From contig OY759267.1 in NCBI GenBank assembly GCA_963662155.1, positions 39,471,439 through 39,535,438 of the forward strand: a DNA stretch of 64,000 nt, in the 5' to 3' direction. This DNA is from Lamellibrachia columna. Lineage: Eukaryota > Annelida > Polychaeta > Sabellida > Siboglinidae. Both the position numbers and the translations under genes were made by a program. The notes beneath the pieces were generated by a model. The model was not told the origin of the DNA. It saw nothing but the letters and a program-made list of their open reading frames with translations, and ran no database searches. Below, piece by piece: positions 1-11,183 of this stretch (positions are counted from its first letter, which is position 1; every line of letters begins with the position of its first letter).

Positions 1-22
1 TTTTTTACATAATTTTCATTAT

Positions 23-316
23 GTAATGAACACTGCACTAGGTTTTGTTGCACTAACTGTAAGTAATGTTGGCAGGTCAGCAGGAGGCAGCAGGAGATGT
101 AGCTGATCAGTCTCACCCCACAAGTAATGAACACTGCACTAGGTTTTGTTGCACTAACTGTAAGTAATGTTGGCAGGTCAGCAGGAGATGTAGCTGATCA
201 GTCCCACCCCAAAAGTAATGAACACTGCACTAGGTTTTGTTGCACTAACTGTAAGTAATGTTGGCAGGTCAGCAGGAGGCAGCAGGAGATGTAGCTGATC
301 AGTCTCACCCCACAAG
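23..316 (+). repeat. Three tandem copies of an intron-end plus exon-head unit (ILKAP)
   Basis: A unit of about 91-101 bp begins at 23, 124 and 215. Each copy carries a 3' splice site (TTGGCAG, ending at 75 and 267 in copies 1 and 3) followed by the head of the first visible ILKAP exon. Only the third copy continues into the rest of that exon. In copy 1 the exon-like part is 48 nt, a whole number of codons, with no stop, and is followed by GTAATG. Copy 2 lacks 10 nt and would shift the frame. Seen directly; any use in splicing is inference. Confidence 0.85.
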
Positions 317-3300
317 TAGCGCCAACAATCAGGTCTGTAAGAATACAGTGGAAACACCAGACCGAGGGACAAAAAGAAAACTAGAGTCCGACATATCTGA
401 CTTGTGCAAGAAACCATCAATAGGTAAATTAAGCTTGTAGTGTCACATATGTAACATTTGATGCAGTTATGTGATGTATACATACGTTTAATAGTCCTTC
501 CTTGTGGAAGATCATAAAGTAAAAAGATGAATTAAAAAGCTGTGTTGTTAAGATTTTAGTTTGGATAAAGGAAGAAGGAATGAATTAAGATTGGCAACAA
601 TAGGATGCAATATCACGACCCTGATAACTTAACAAAGAAACAAACCATGATTTGGTGCACAGATTTGGCATCCTAGAATTTCATTGTAAACATAATCAAT
701 TGTAGAACCATTCACTTGTGCTTGTAAAATGTATGCATTATGTAGCTATTCCAGACATGTTTTCCACTAGCAATTTCGAAGATATACTCTACTGTATGTT
801 GTAACATTTGATTGATGCCCATTCTGCCTACTTCCATTTTGCCTACTATGGTTTTATGGCTAATACTGGACAGATTCCCAGTTCGCCTACTGGCCAATTA
901 ACTATTAATGCTTACTCCCACTTTGCCTACTTGAGTCTTAGATCACTTGATCTATGGTTTGGCTTCAACAGGATCAAACGTTAATTGGATGTGGTTTCTT
1001 TTAGCAATTCAGTACAAACAGTGGCTTTGGAGAAATCAGATTTTTCTTTAATTAAATCTAAGTTCGTTTTGGATTTAGTCAATGTTATCTATTAATAAAT
1101 AATAATTAAGAGGACTCGGATTTAACTGAAGAAAAGGGATTTCTGCAGAGCGTATATTTTTACCAACTGAAAAAAATATTACATTTATAAAGGGTGATTT
1201 TGGTGGGAGAGGTGAAGTGGCATTAATATCAGTATAGGCATAGTGAGAGGGTGAATCACTAAGAGTAGATGAAATGGGAGAGTTATCCAATTGCACAGAC
1301 AGCAAAATGAGAATAATATCAGTCAGCGAAATGGGAGTACCTGGTAGGCGAAATGAGGATACTCCGCTATAACAATGAGGCTGGCCCAGTAATTTGTGTG
1401 TTTGGATGCAGTCGCACCATACAACTTCAAGGGTTACGTGGCAGAGAGACAGGGAGAACGAGAGGAGATGCAGGATGCGCACGTTGTGTTGGACACATTC
1501 CTGTCCAGTGACACAGAGTCTCACGTGTGGTTAGTGCACCTATTACATCTACATCTTATGTGTGGTTAGTGCACCTATTACATCTACATCTTGTGTGTGG
1601 TTAGTGCACCTATTACATCTACATCTTGTGTGTGGTTAGTGCACCTATTACATCTACATCTTATGTGTGGTTAGTGCACCTATTCCATCTTATGTGTGGT
1701 TAGTGCACCTATTACATCTACATCTTGTGTGTGGTTAGTGCACCTATTACATCTTGTGTGTGGTTAGTGCACCTATTACATCTTATGTGTGGTTAGTGCA
1801 CCTATTACATCTTATGTGTGGTTAGTGCACCTATTACATCTACATCTTATGTGTGGTTAGTGCACCTATTACATCTACATCTTATGTGTGGTTAGTGCAC
1901 CTATTACATCTACATCTTATGTGTGGTTAGTGCACCTATTACATCTACATCTTATGTGTGATTAGTGCACCTATTACATCTTATGTGTGGTTAGTGCACC
2001 TATTACATCTTATGTTTGGTTAGTGCACCTATTACATCTACATCTTATGTGTGGTTAGTGCACCTATTACATCTACATCTTATGTGTGGTTAGTGCACCT
2101 ATTACATCTTATGTGTGGTTCCTAACTTTTGGTTGGCTTTATTAATTAAAGGTCCAAACTCAATTAAATTTTTTTTCTTCTAATTTTCGTTTCGCGAAAA
2201 ATCAAATTAATCTATTATCCACTATGACATGCTAGCTCATTTGTGCATATATTTTGTTTAGTTTTGTTGCATTCATCGGAGAAACTAATAGTTTATTTTT
2301 GTTCGGATCTGGTCACAATTCTGCTAAAGTAGGGCAAAAGTAGTCCAGCTCTATATATTTATACTATAGGTTAAGGCTATTGTCACAAGTTGGGTATCTG
2401 CAGGTCGACGTGGTTCAAAGTTTCATGAAGCATTATGTCTGAGGTGAAATGACATCAGTTACGTGTATTGAGATTATCTCTTACACGTAACAATATATTT
2501 TTAATCGTTTCATTGTTCCCATGAATATATAGCAGATCTTGATGTTTGTTTGGTGTGCCAGCTGCAGTTACTACGCAGTATTTGATGGTCACGGCGGAAC
2601 AAGAGCGTCGAGACATGCTGCAGAGCACCTGCACAGGAACCTCAAAGAGCGGCTGCCAAAGGGTGCTAAGCTTTTATTGTCTACATTCTTTAAAGTCCAG
2701 GGTCTTAAAAATGTTCAGGCCTTAGAAGCAGGACATTTGTCTGAACAGCCTCAAACAGCAGCCATGTCATTTTAAAACCTTCCCTGGTTATTTACAAACT
2801 AAAATCTAAGATGTTGGCATAGCAGTTTGTCAGATATGTAGCTGATTAAAAATAACATCAATGTTGCCATGGAAAATGTTCATATCAGTCTTGAACATTT
2901 TGAACTTCGAAAGATTATCTGCATTGCGAACCTGTTTCATATAAGATGCTAAATTGTTCTTTTGCACCCATCATGGTAGGGTAAAGTTCTGGTATAAACT
3001 AATACCATGTCTTTTATTTAACAGATTCGAGTCGAATTGAGGCAGACATCAAGAAATGTTTCATTGATGTTTTCAAGAAGACTGATGAAGAATTTTTGAA
3101 GCTGGCGAAGAAGAAGTAAGTTAAAACTGCCTCTGCAATAAAATTTGTTTCACTCCTAGCTCTTGTTTTAGAATCAACAAAAAATCAAACCTACCTAGGA
3201 TCCACTAAGACATGCTTGCTCATTTGTACACATTTTTTTATTTAATCTGGGTTAAATCATTGGAAAAGCTATTAAATTATTTTTGGGTTGGGTCCAAAAA

Positions 3301-6300
3301 AATTAATGATAAATGAATTGTGGAGAAACCTTTAGGCCCTCAAACACTGAGAAACCTTTAGGCCCTCAAACATTGAAATGAAGCTCAAAAGCAACATGTT
3401 TTATGAAGTAATCACTTAAGTAGATCGATGTGTAATTAACATTAGGAGATGATGCATGTTCTGATTAATAGTCACAATGCACAAACATCTTTGAATGTTG
3501 ATGATACAGCTGAATACAATCCTCTCTAAGTCTGCAGTTGATTTTTGTGTATCATAGCACATAATCTGATTAGATTCATGTTGTATTTTTTTTGCAAATT
3601 TTTTTTTTTCAATCACCAAATAAATTGATGAGCGATTGTGCTGTTTCTGACCTAGCTGGTGTATGTTGTATTGCAGCAAACCAGTTTGGAAAGATGGCAG
3701 CACAGCCGTGGCAGTCCTTGCAATCAACAGTACACTGTACATCGCCAATCTAGGAGACAGTAAGGTCAGTGAATGCAACAAGCTTCTCACAATGTGGCAG
3801 AAGTACCAGTGCTATTCAGTAATGACTAATCATTGTAGTAGGTTTTCCCGAGGTAAGAACCCATCTGAATTACAATGGTTTTGGTTAAATGTTTACAGCC
3901 ATTGTAAAAACATACCTGCAGTTATATAAGTATCATAACTATATATAGTTTTAAAAAATATTAAAATAAATAAGAGTATAAGATTAATAAATAAAAAAGT
4001 TCATAAATAAATAGGAAAAATACAAGTTCATAAAAGGCGTCCTCATTCACAGTTGGAGTATTCCTCAGTTTGAAATAAGCAAGCTATTGTTACACAAAAT
4101 CTAGGAGTTTTCACCATTGTGAATAGTATTGCGATGACTGTCTGGCAGGCTGTACTGTGTCGCTTTGATGCTGCGGGAAAGATGGCCATGCCAATACCAC
4201 TGACGAAGGATCACAATGCAACGCTGTATGATGAAAGGAAGCGAATACAGAAGGCTGGTGGAAAAGTCATGTGAGTCTTATGTATGAACCAAAGTGGTTA
4301 GCAAAACTCCTCATGTTGATTACTGTATCTGTCAGGGTATTAGTCTCCTAATTTTATAAAATAATGCCCTCATCAAATAATGCCCTCATCAAATAATACC
4401 CTTATGAAATGATACCATGAAAAAAAATTCATCAAAAAACACCCTCCTCAAAGTAAAGGTATGTTCAAACAGTACACTCACCCAACAGTATCCTCATCAA
4501 ACAATACCCTCATCAAACAGTACCCACATCAAACAGTACCCAGCCTCAAGTACCCACAACAAACAGTACCCAGCCTCAAGTACCCTCATCAAACAATACC
4601 CACATTAAATAATGTCTCATCAAATAATGCCCTCACATTTCGTGTCTTTCTCATCACCCCGTCTCACCCAAATATCCTCCAGTCATACATCTTCCACAAT
4701 CATGTCTGACATTCATGGCCAAGTCAAGCTCTACCTTCCTCACCGATGGCTTCTCTGTCATTTCATCCCAGGCATCTGATGTAGACATCAGCACGTCTTC
4801 TAAGAATTTACCTTTACCTTCTTGCTTCACTGTCACTGGCCATCTTTCTCACCCTATCCACACACCTATCCACTGTATTATGTAGAACTAATACATTGGA
4901 TGCTCCCCTTCTTCAGAGACGGTCGAGTGATGGGTGTCCTTGAGGTGTCGCGGTCCATTGGTGATGGACCGTACAAGAAACACGGAGTGTCCTGCACCCC
5001 TGACATCAAGAGATGTCAACTGACGGAAAATGACAGGTAGACATGACTGCTCCACCTGCACTGTACACAGCTGTCAACTATGGCTGTCACACTTGTGTGG
5101 TTGTCATGCTCCAGTACGGATCACACAAGATATTTCATTATATCTATACAAGGAGTTTGAAATTAAACAGATTTCACAGTTTTACTGATGGCATAATAAT
5201 ATAATATATAAAATACTTATGTTGTGCTAAAATCCTCAAGAGACCCAAGCTCGGCAGTGCACCAAAACAAAAGGGGTTAATCAGTTCATAATTGATAAGC
5301 AGTTCCAGTTGTAAACAGTTTGATTGGTATGCTGGGGAGCTATGGAGGATAAGCTTAAACAGGTGGGTTTTTCGTTTACGGGGAAATGTTATATTTCCTA
5401 GATTTAACACTAACAGGGAGTGAGTTCCACAGAGTTGGTGCAGCAACTGAAATGACTCTAGTTCCGATATATACCTCATAAAAACTATTGAAACATCAAC
5501 ACAGCATATATGTAAAAGATTCTGGATTATAATGTCTCCAAATGCTGGAATATTATTTTTAATTTAACAGCTTGTATCAGTGATGTGTCATATTTGAAAT
5601 GAACTAAACTTTATTCAGCATTAACATAATTTAGCATTGTTGTATTTGCGATTTCCTACAAATTAGTCAATGCGATATTAAAACAGCAATGGAATTGTTA
5701 ATTCTGGCACATGTCTTTCTTATACATGAACAAGCTACGAGTAATAATGGATAGTTCTTTTAAGTCATGGACAAAGTCTAGTTTATGACTCCTGCCCACA
5801 ACTGACACCTCTCCATGCTGGATGCCTGTTGTCCACTGTACTTGTATATAACTGTTGTGATGTTCTGTTACTCTCACAAACTGGATGGCTCTTCACCTGC
5901 TCTTGAAGGTTTAAGTGGACATTATCATTATCTAATCTGTTATTTTATTCTTAGATATGTGCTGATTGCTTGTGATGGTTTGTGGAAAGCGTTTGACAAC
6001 AGAACTGCCATTGAATTCATCAATAAAATCCTCGATGTAAGTATACAATACAGGATATGAAATAATAATAAATTATCATTATTTTTAATTACCCGTAACC
6101 TCATTATGATGTACATACAGTAGTTTTATTTTTCATTGACATCGCTGAATGTTTCTTCAGTGGTTATTAATGTCACAATGACAGATATGTGCCCACACTA
6201 AAATTCAACTTTGTGCATTTACATTATCAATAACACATAAGAATAAAGTTCGTCCTCTAAATGCTTGAAAGTGGCAGATTTCAGATTGTATATGTCTCAT

Positions 6301-6483
6301 CCTTGCAGTGAAAGTCTAGTTTAAAGAAAAATCTGTTTCCAATGGTTTTTGTAGGATTCAAAGCTTGAAAAGATCGAAGAGAAATATGAAGCAGCTTGTA
6401 ACCGTCTTGCCAGCGAGGCCGTCAGAAAACTCAGTGCAGACAACGTAACAGTCATGCTAGTTCACATTGCCAACATCAGGTGA
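268..6483 (+). CDS. ILKAP: ILKAP-like protein phosphatase 2C (5' partial, nine exons)
   Basis: Metal-dependent Ser/Thr phosphatase of the PP2C/PPM family, closest to integrin-linked-kinase-associated phosphatase, a cytosolic or nuclear regulator of ILK signalling in vertebrates. Exons: 268-423, 1412-1529, 2562-2662, 3025-3115, 3677-3764, 4149-4270, 4917-5036, 5955-6036, 6355-6483 (stop TGA). All junction phases agree and give about 335 residues, against about 390 for the vertebrate protein, so the extreme N terminus is upstream of the window. A basic KRK patch is in the first visible exon. The metal-binding aspartates of the family are all present: EMQDAH (exon 2), VFDGHGG (exon 3), ACDGLW (exon 8) and SADNVTV (exon 9). 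Other family blocks are GYVAERQGEREEMQDAH, WKDGSTA, IANLGDS and GVLEVSRSIGDG. The phosphatase looks intact. The first exon's 5' edge rests on an acceptor that is tandemly duplicated upstream. Confidence 0.93.
1525..2120 (+). repeat. Minisatellite array that duplicates the ILKAP exon-2 splice donor
   Basis: About 18 full copies plus one partial copy of a 35-bp unit, with a 29-bp variant lacking six bases. The unit contains GTGTGGTTAGTGCACC. The first copy is the exon 2 end itself: the exon ends at 1529 (GTGTG) and the intron begins GTTAGT. Every later copy repeats this donor-like junction inside the intron. Copies at about 1970 (GATTAG) and 2014 (GTTTGG) carry point changes. Confidence 0.9.
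4360..4620 (+). repeat. Degenerate intronic minisatellite (ILKAP)
   Basis: Loose tandem copies built on CATCAAACAATACCC / CATCAAACAGTACCC, with CAGCCTCAAGTACCC variants, fill the middle of the intron between the exons ending at 4270 and starting at 4917. Short reading frames rich in QYPH here are products of the repeat. Confidence 0.75.
5170..5480 (-). mobile_element. CR1/L2-like LINE 3'-end fragment
   Basis: Read on the - strand, 5380-5470 encodes GTRVISVAAPTLWNSLP, the conserved end of many CR1/L2-type reverse transcriptase ORFs. After a one-base shift it is followed by a KTHLF motif. The rest of the element is absent, so this is a 5'-truncated, frameshifted copy inside an ILKAP intron, opposite to the gene. 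Confidence 0.7.
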
Positions 6484-8400
6484 CACCATCCAACCTAACA
6501 TTGCATCCATCAGAATATGTTGGAAACTGACGATGCATTGGAATGTCTCAGCTTTGACCGGGCACCAAGGAGTTTGTGACGGTGACACGAGGGTTTGGCT
6601 AGGGCGGTAGTTGTCTACATAACAAGATGTCATCACTGTTGAGAGTGATCCTGTTTATTGCCATGGACAATTCAACAACTGTTACGTGTGTTTTTAAATG
6701 AACGTGGTTACCAGTTTGTCTCAGGCTAGCCACACTCAATCATATGTGTTGTTATGAGTTATGATATAAAATAATTGCTGGGAAATGTGTCCTATTTCTA
6801 CGTTCAACATTTAAGGGCAGACACACCACCTGTAAAGAGTTTTAAAAAAAAATTACTCAAAATGTGTTTCTGCTTATCTTTAAATCACTTATTCACCCAA
6901 AACATGTGCCTGTATTAGGTGATAAATCCTACAATTTTTTATTTGTACTTAAAGTTGTGTCAATGAGGTTTATGTTGCTGTATTCAGCATTACTCCCTCC
7001 GTGCAATAACAATTTTATATTTTTAATAAGTTGCATAATTTATTTGTAACGTAGGTATTTATAATGAGAAAACATTGGATTTTTGTCGTTGATATATTTA
7101 AAAATAAAATATATATGTTACTAATATTTCAAATATAAGGTTGTCATTGCATAATATCATGTAGTCTACCTATGATAGAATTTTGAAAGAATTATGATCT
7201 TATCTGCTATAGTAATATCTGGGGAGCATTTATAAAGTATGCTATGTATACCCATTATGACAATCATTTTGTTTGTTACCATGGTAATGGGGGTCTGAGT
7301 GAAAAAAGTTCAATCTATTTTATTTCCCTTAACCTACTCTTTCTTACTGAGTTTGTCATAATTATCAATAACAAATATCTTACGCAGGTGGAGTGTCTGC
7401 TCATCTTCTGAGATATTTGTGAGTTTAATTTTTAAACATATTCACACTGCTAGCATTTACACAATTAGTAGATCATTAATTTGTTCCATTCATTTATCGC
7501 CTGTGAGAATGTGTGATATCTAATCTACTGTTCCTTCACTAACTTTACATGCAGATATGTCAACTGACTCTGTTGACTACGTTTTCTGAGTTGTTGCCTA
7601 TTTTAGCCACAGTGTGGTTCAAGATATCACTACATGTTGTTGCTGTCTCAGCATACATTATAGTTGGTGTGTGTTATCTCGGCTAAAGACATTGTAGTCA
7701 TATTTGTTTTTTAAGATATTTTCGTTTCCAGTGTTTGATTGATGCAACAACAGTTGCAGACAGTAGCATTTAGTGTGTTTTTTAAAGCAACACATGTTTG
7801 TAAATTATATTTCATTACAATAGAGATTACAGTGTTTGTAAAAGTAGCATTTTATATTTTTTTATTATGATAGAAAATACACGATTCCAGCCCATCACTA
7901 CTGTAATATTATTTCATCATACCATTAATATGTGCCCTCTTTTAAAAGAACAAGATACATAAATGATACTGACCTTCGTCACCTACATATGTGTGTATGT
8001 TAAACCAAGATATATGCCATTTGGGATGGTTTGCAAGCTGTATAAAATTTTAAGAATTATACAGTATTATGTGCTGGGAAAGTAAATTGGTTGTGTGCAG
8101 ATGTCCTTTATGGGAATTTGGTATTATTAGAACTTTGAAACTTGACTCTTTCAACAAGTTGTGGGTAGTTTCTTTGATGGCAAGTTTAACATTATCAGAT
8201 ACACAATTGAGAGAAAATTCCTTTTTAAACTCTCGGAGCAGACGGCCCGGGGAATTAGTTCGATGCGCATTCCCCAGATGGAACCATTTTTATATTTAGT
8301 TCTTGGTGAATACACTGTTTCCGACTCGAAGAATCATCGACTTGGGAGTATAATAATGCACACGTTGTTATACCTAGGCAGATAATGGAATAAATTGTGA
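6484..8400 (+). other. ILKAP 3' UTR and downstream flank
   Basis: No coding signal was found after the ILKAP stop. AATAAA hexamers lie at 7103 and 8389; the first is the more natural polyadenylation signal, but it sits in AT-rich sequence. Short reading frames here have no recognisable similarity. Confidence 0.5.
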
Positions 8401-9780
8401 CAGTTGTTATTGAGAAGCCTATTACGCTTATGTCATATGAACATTGATCGTGTGAGAGAAGAAAATATCAAAGAAACTCGCCGTGCGTGTTGCATTGCAT
8501 TGTGGGAACTTGCTCTGCAATAGTTATCACGTGCTGCAGTGGTAGGTTTCCGTCAGTTTGGCTTTATTAGTGTTTTGTTGAAATTAAACAGTTGTTGGAT
8601 AGTCTTGTTTCTCTTTGGTTATTCAGAAAAATAAATTTGCGTTATTTTTATATGCTCATAAATGCATGTCTTCATAAAAAACCTGCGAAATCAACCAAAA
8701 TGTAGCAGCAGGAATTACAAATACAACTTGCAGGGCCGTGGCTTCGGTCTTTGCCGCTTTGCTTTGGAAGCACGATCGAACGGAACAATTAAAACAATTC
8801 GTGCCAATCTAATCAGTAAAAACAAAACGCAACACATTGCCCAGATCTGTGCAAAATTTGCGAAAAATATGGCGCATGCTGCCAAGTGGAGACACTCTGC
8901 CTATGCCAAGTGCATGCGTACTTGGGGGGCGGTGGTCTAAACTCTAATGGCGTAATGCCGGTTAGAGCACCCACTTCATCGCACTTGTCGTTCGAGAGCT
9001 TGGGCAATTTCGTTCACCCCACTTTGCCTGTATCTTTCGAAAGAGGCGCTAAAAGCCGTTGGTCCAAATTCCTGTGTTAGCCCAAGATTGGGCTGTTTGG
9101 AGGATAATTGCTGTGTCACGACTCGCATATCAAACAGCTGAAAATTAGTTGAAAAGTTGACATTCGCAGTGCCAGTGGCAAATAAAAAACTAAATAAATT
9201 ATTTCTGAATAAAACAGAGAATTTAACTTGGGCTGAGCTAAATGCTTTTGAAGTTGGCAAGCCAGTTCGATAGTTAAGGGGGTTTACCATTAACCTTAGA
9301 GGTACAGTCTGATCGGTAGCATAATGAATTCAAAATTCAATACCTTTGTCTTTGACCATCTCGGTGTCGTGCTTGAGGAGAAAAAACTGGGAATTCGAAA
9401 GTTGGGTCAACTAGTGGCTAGCGCATGCGCACTTGTCTTCCATGTGGAAGGAGTTCCAGTCATATTTCCCGGACCTGAGTGAGCTGGATGATGATTTGAA
9501 ACCGATTTGGGGCGTGGTGGCATAGCAGTTAGAACGTCAGATTCTCATTCGAGAGTGTTAACAAGTTGTGTTGTTATCAATATACAGCTTTGTTAGATTG
9601 AGTATTCATACAGCTCAATTCGACTGTCCAAACTGCTCAAGTGTCTTGGGAGAGAGAGTCCAAGGTCACACTAGGCTAGCGTCTCAGTCAGATGCATTAG
9701 TCATATCGTGTTACTGTACACTACAGTCCACTATCTCAACATCCTCCCTTTCTCTAGAAACTAGTAGAGTGATTATATGT
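8401..9780. other. Intergenic stretch with two tRNA-like, SINE-like snippets
   Basis: No gene seen. Around 8945-9000 (GGCGTAATGCCGGTTAGAGC, then TCGTTCGAGAG) and 9511-9560 (TGGCATAGCAGTTAGAACG, then TCATTCGAGAG) the sequence resembles the 5' half of a tRNA with a Pol III A box. No good B box (GGTTCGANTCC) follows, so these could at most be decayed tRNA-derived SINE heads. The rest shows nothing recognisable. Confidence 0.3.
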
Positions 9781-11160
9781 CCATAATATAGTCGTTCACC
9801 CAGTTGGGTGGGTGTCGTGTCCCCGTCGGTCTCACTTCAGTTCTAGATGTCACAGTGGCTGTGTCTGGTTCCCTCGGATTAAGGGCTTCTGGTCTTGTCA
9901 TTGACTGATTACCGACTTCGGTCGATGGCACTAGTTCATCCTGGCTAGAACTTTCAGGCTGTTCCAACTCATTGTTGTCACACCGTGGTTGTGGTGTATC
10001 CGAGTTCGCCGGTACTGGTCACCTTTTCGGTCACTCACGATGTATGACCTGTCACCTCGTGTCTGTGTCACCACTCCGTGTTTCCAATTGGCATTTGGAA
10101 ACTGTTTGAACATGACTGACTGCCCCTTCTCTGATACCCCCAAATCACAAGCAGACTTGTCGTCATATTTTGTGATGGTTTCTCCATTTCTCCTTTCTTC
10201 TTCTAATTACATCTTTCTTGACACTTCCCTTTTCTGTAGGAGAGAGCTTGTCTGCTTACCAAACATCAGTCGGGTAGGAGAAAAATCAGAGTCTTGTTTC
10301 GGCATGTTTCGTAGCTCCAGTAACACTAGCTGCAAGTCAGTGCCAGCTTCTGCTGTCTTGCGAATTACATTCTTTGCCAACTTAACGCCTGAGTCAGCCT
10401 TCCCATTCGATCTCGGATATGTGGGAGATGACATCCTATGTTCTATTTTCCATCTGTTGGTAAATCGTGCAAATTCGGTAGCTGAAAACTGCGGGGCACT
10501 GTCACTGATCAGCATTAATGGTATGCCATATCGAGCGAAATGGGTTTTCAGCTTTGTGATGGCTTGCCTTGACGTTGTTTTCGTCGTGCGATCGACTTCA
10601 AAATAACCAGAATAAGTCGAGAAGAAGCCGATTGTCAACATGTAGTCTACTCCATCCAATTCAAACAGGTCGACTCCGACTTTCCGTCATGGTCCATCAC
10701 CATCTTTGTGATTGTTCGATATTTCTTCCGTCTATGCAGATTTCCAGTGCTGACATATTTTGCATGCTTCAGGCATCTGTTTTATTCCACTCGACATTCT
10801 TGGCCAAAATATTGTTTCTCGGGCCCGTGCAATCATGCTGTTGTAACCCGTGTGTGCGGCATGTAATTTTCCTTTCATCTCTGCATCTCCCTTGGGATGA
10901 TTATTCTCGGGCCTTTTAGGATCTGTTTGTCTTGGTGACTGAGTGTGTCCCGTATATCGAAGTATGGTATTGGTTCTGGTGGGATCAACTGTTTACATCC
11001 ATTCTTTATGAGATCCAGAACCTTCTGCAAACCTGTGTCTTGCAGTTGCTTGTGCCACGGCTAATGTGATTTTATCTTGTACGTCTTGGAGCGCTTTCTG
11101 GCATGTTAAATATGCCCTGCTAAGCATATTGGCCATGAGGAGTCTCTTGCCTTCCACATG
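9773..11160 (-). mobile_element. Ty3/gypsy-type LTR retrotransposon pol remnant
   Basis: Read on the - strand from 11160 down: the end of RNase H (GKRLLMANMLSRAYL), a spacer with YFDIRDTLSHQDKQILKG and IIIPREM, the integrase zinc-binding segment (AHTGYNSMIARARETIFWP...CKIC), the integrase core at 10659-10207 (ending DSAPQFSATEFARF and SNGKADSG), then the C-terminal domain and tail at 10143-9773. Stops and frameshifts separate the blocks. The third catalytic residue of the DDE core, normally Glu in SNGKAE, is Asp. No LTRs were recognised. A dead, 5'-deleted copy. Confidence 0.85.
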
Positions 11161-11183
11161 TTGGAACTCGTTTTCTTTTACCT

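Noticed and set aside
23..2120. CRISPR-like regular repeats
   Set aside because: Direct tandem repeats without unique spacers, in a eukaryotic intron; not a CRISPR array.
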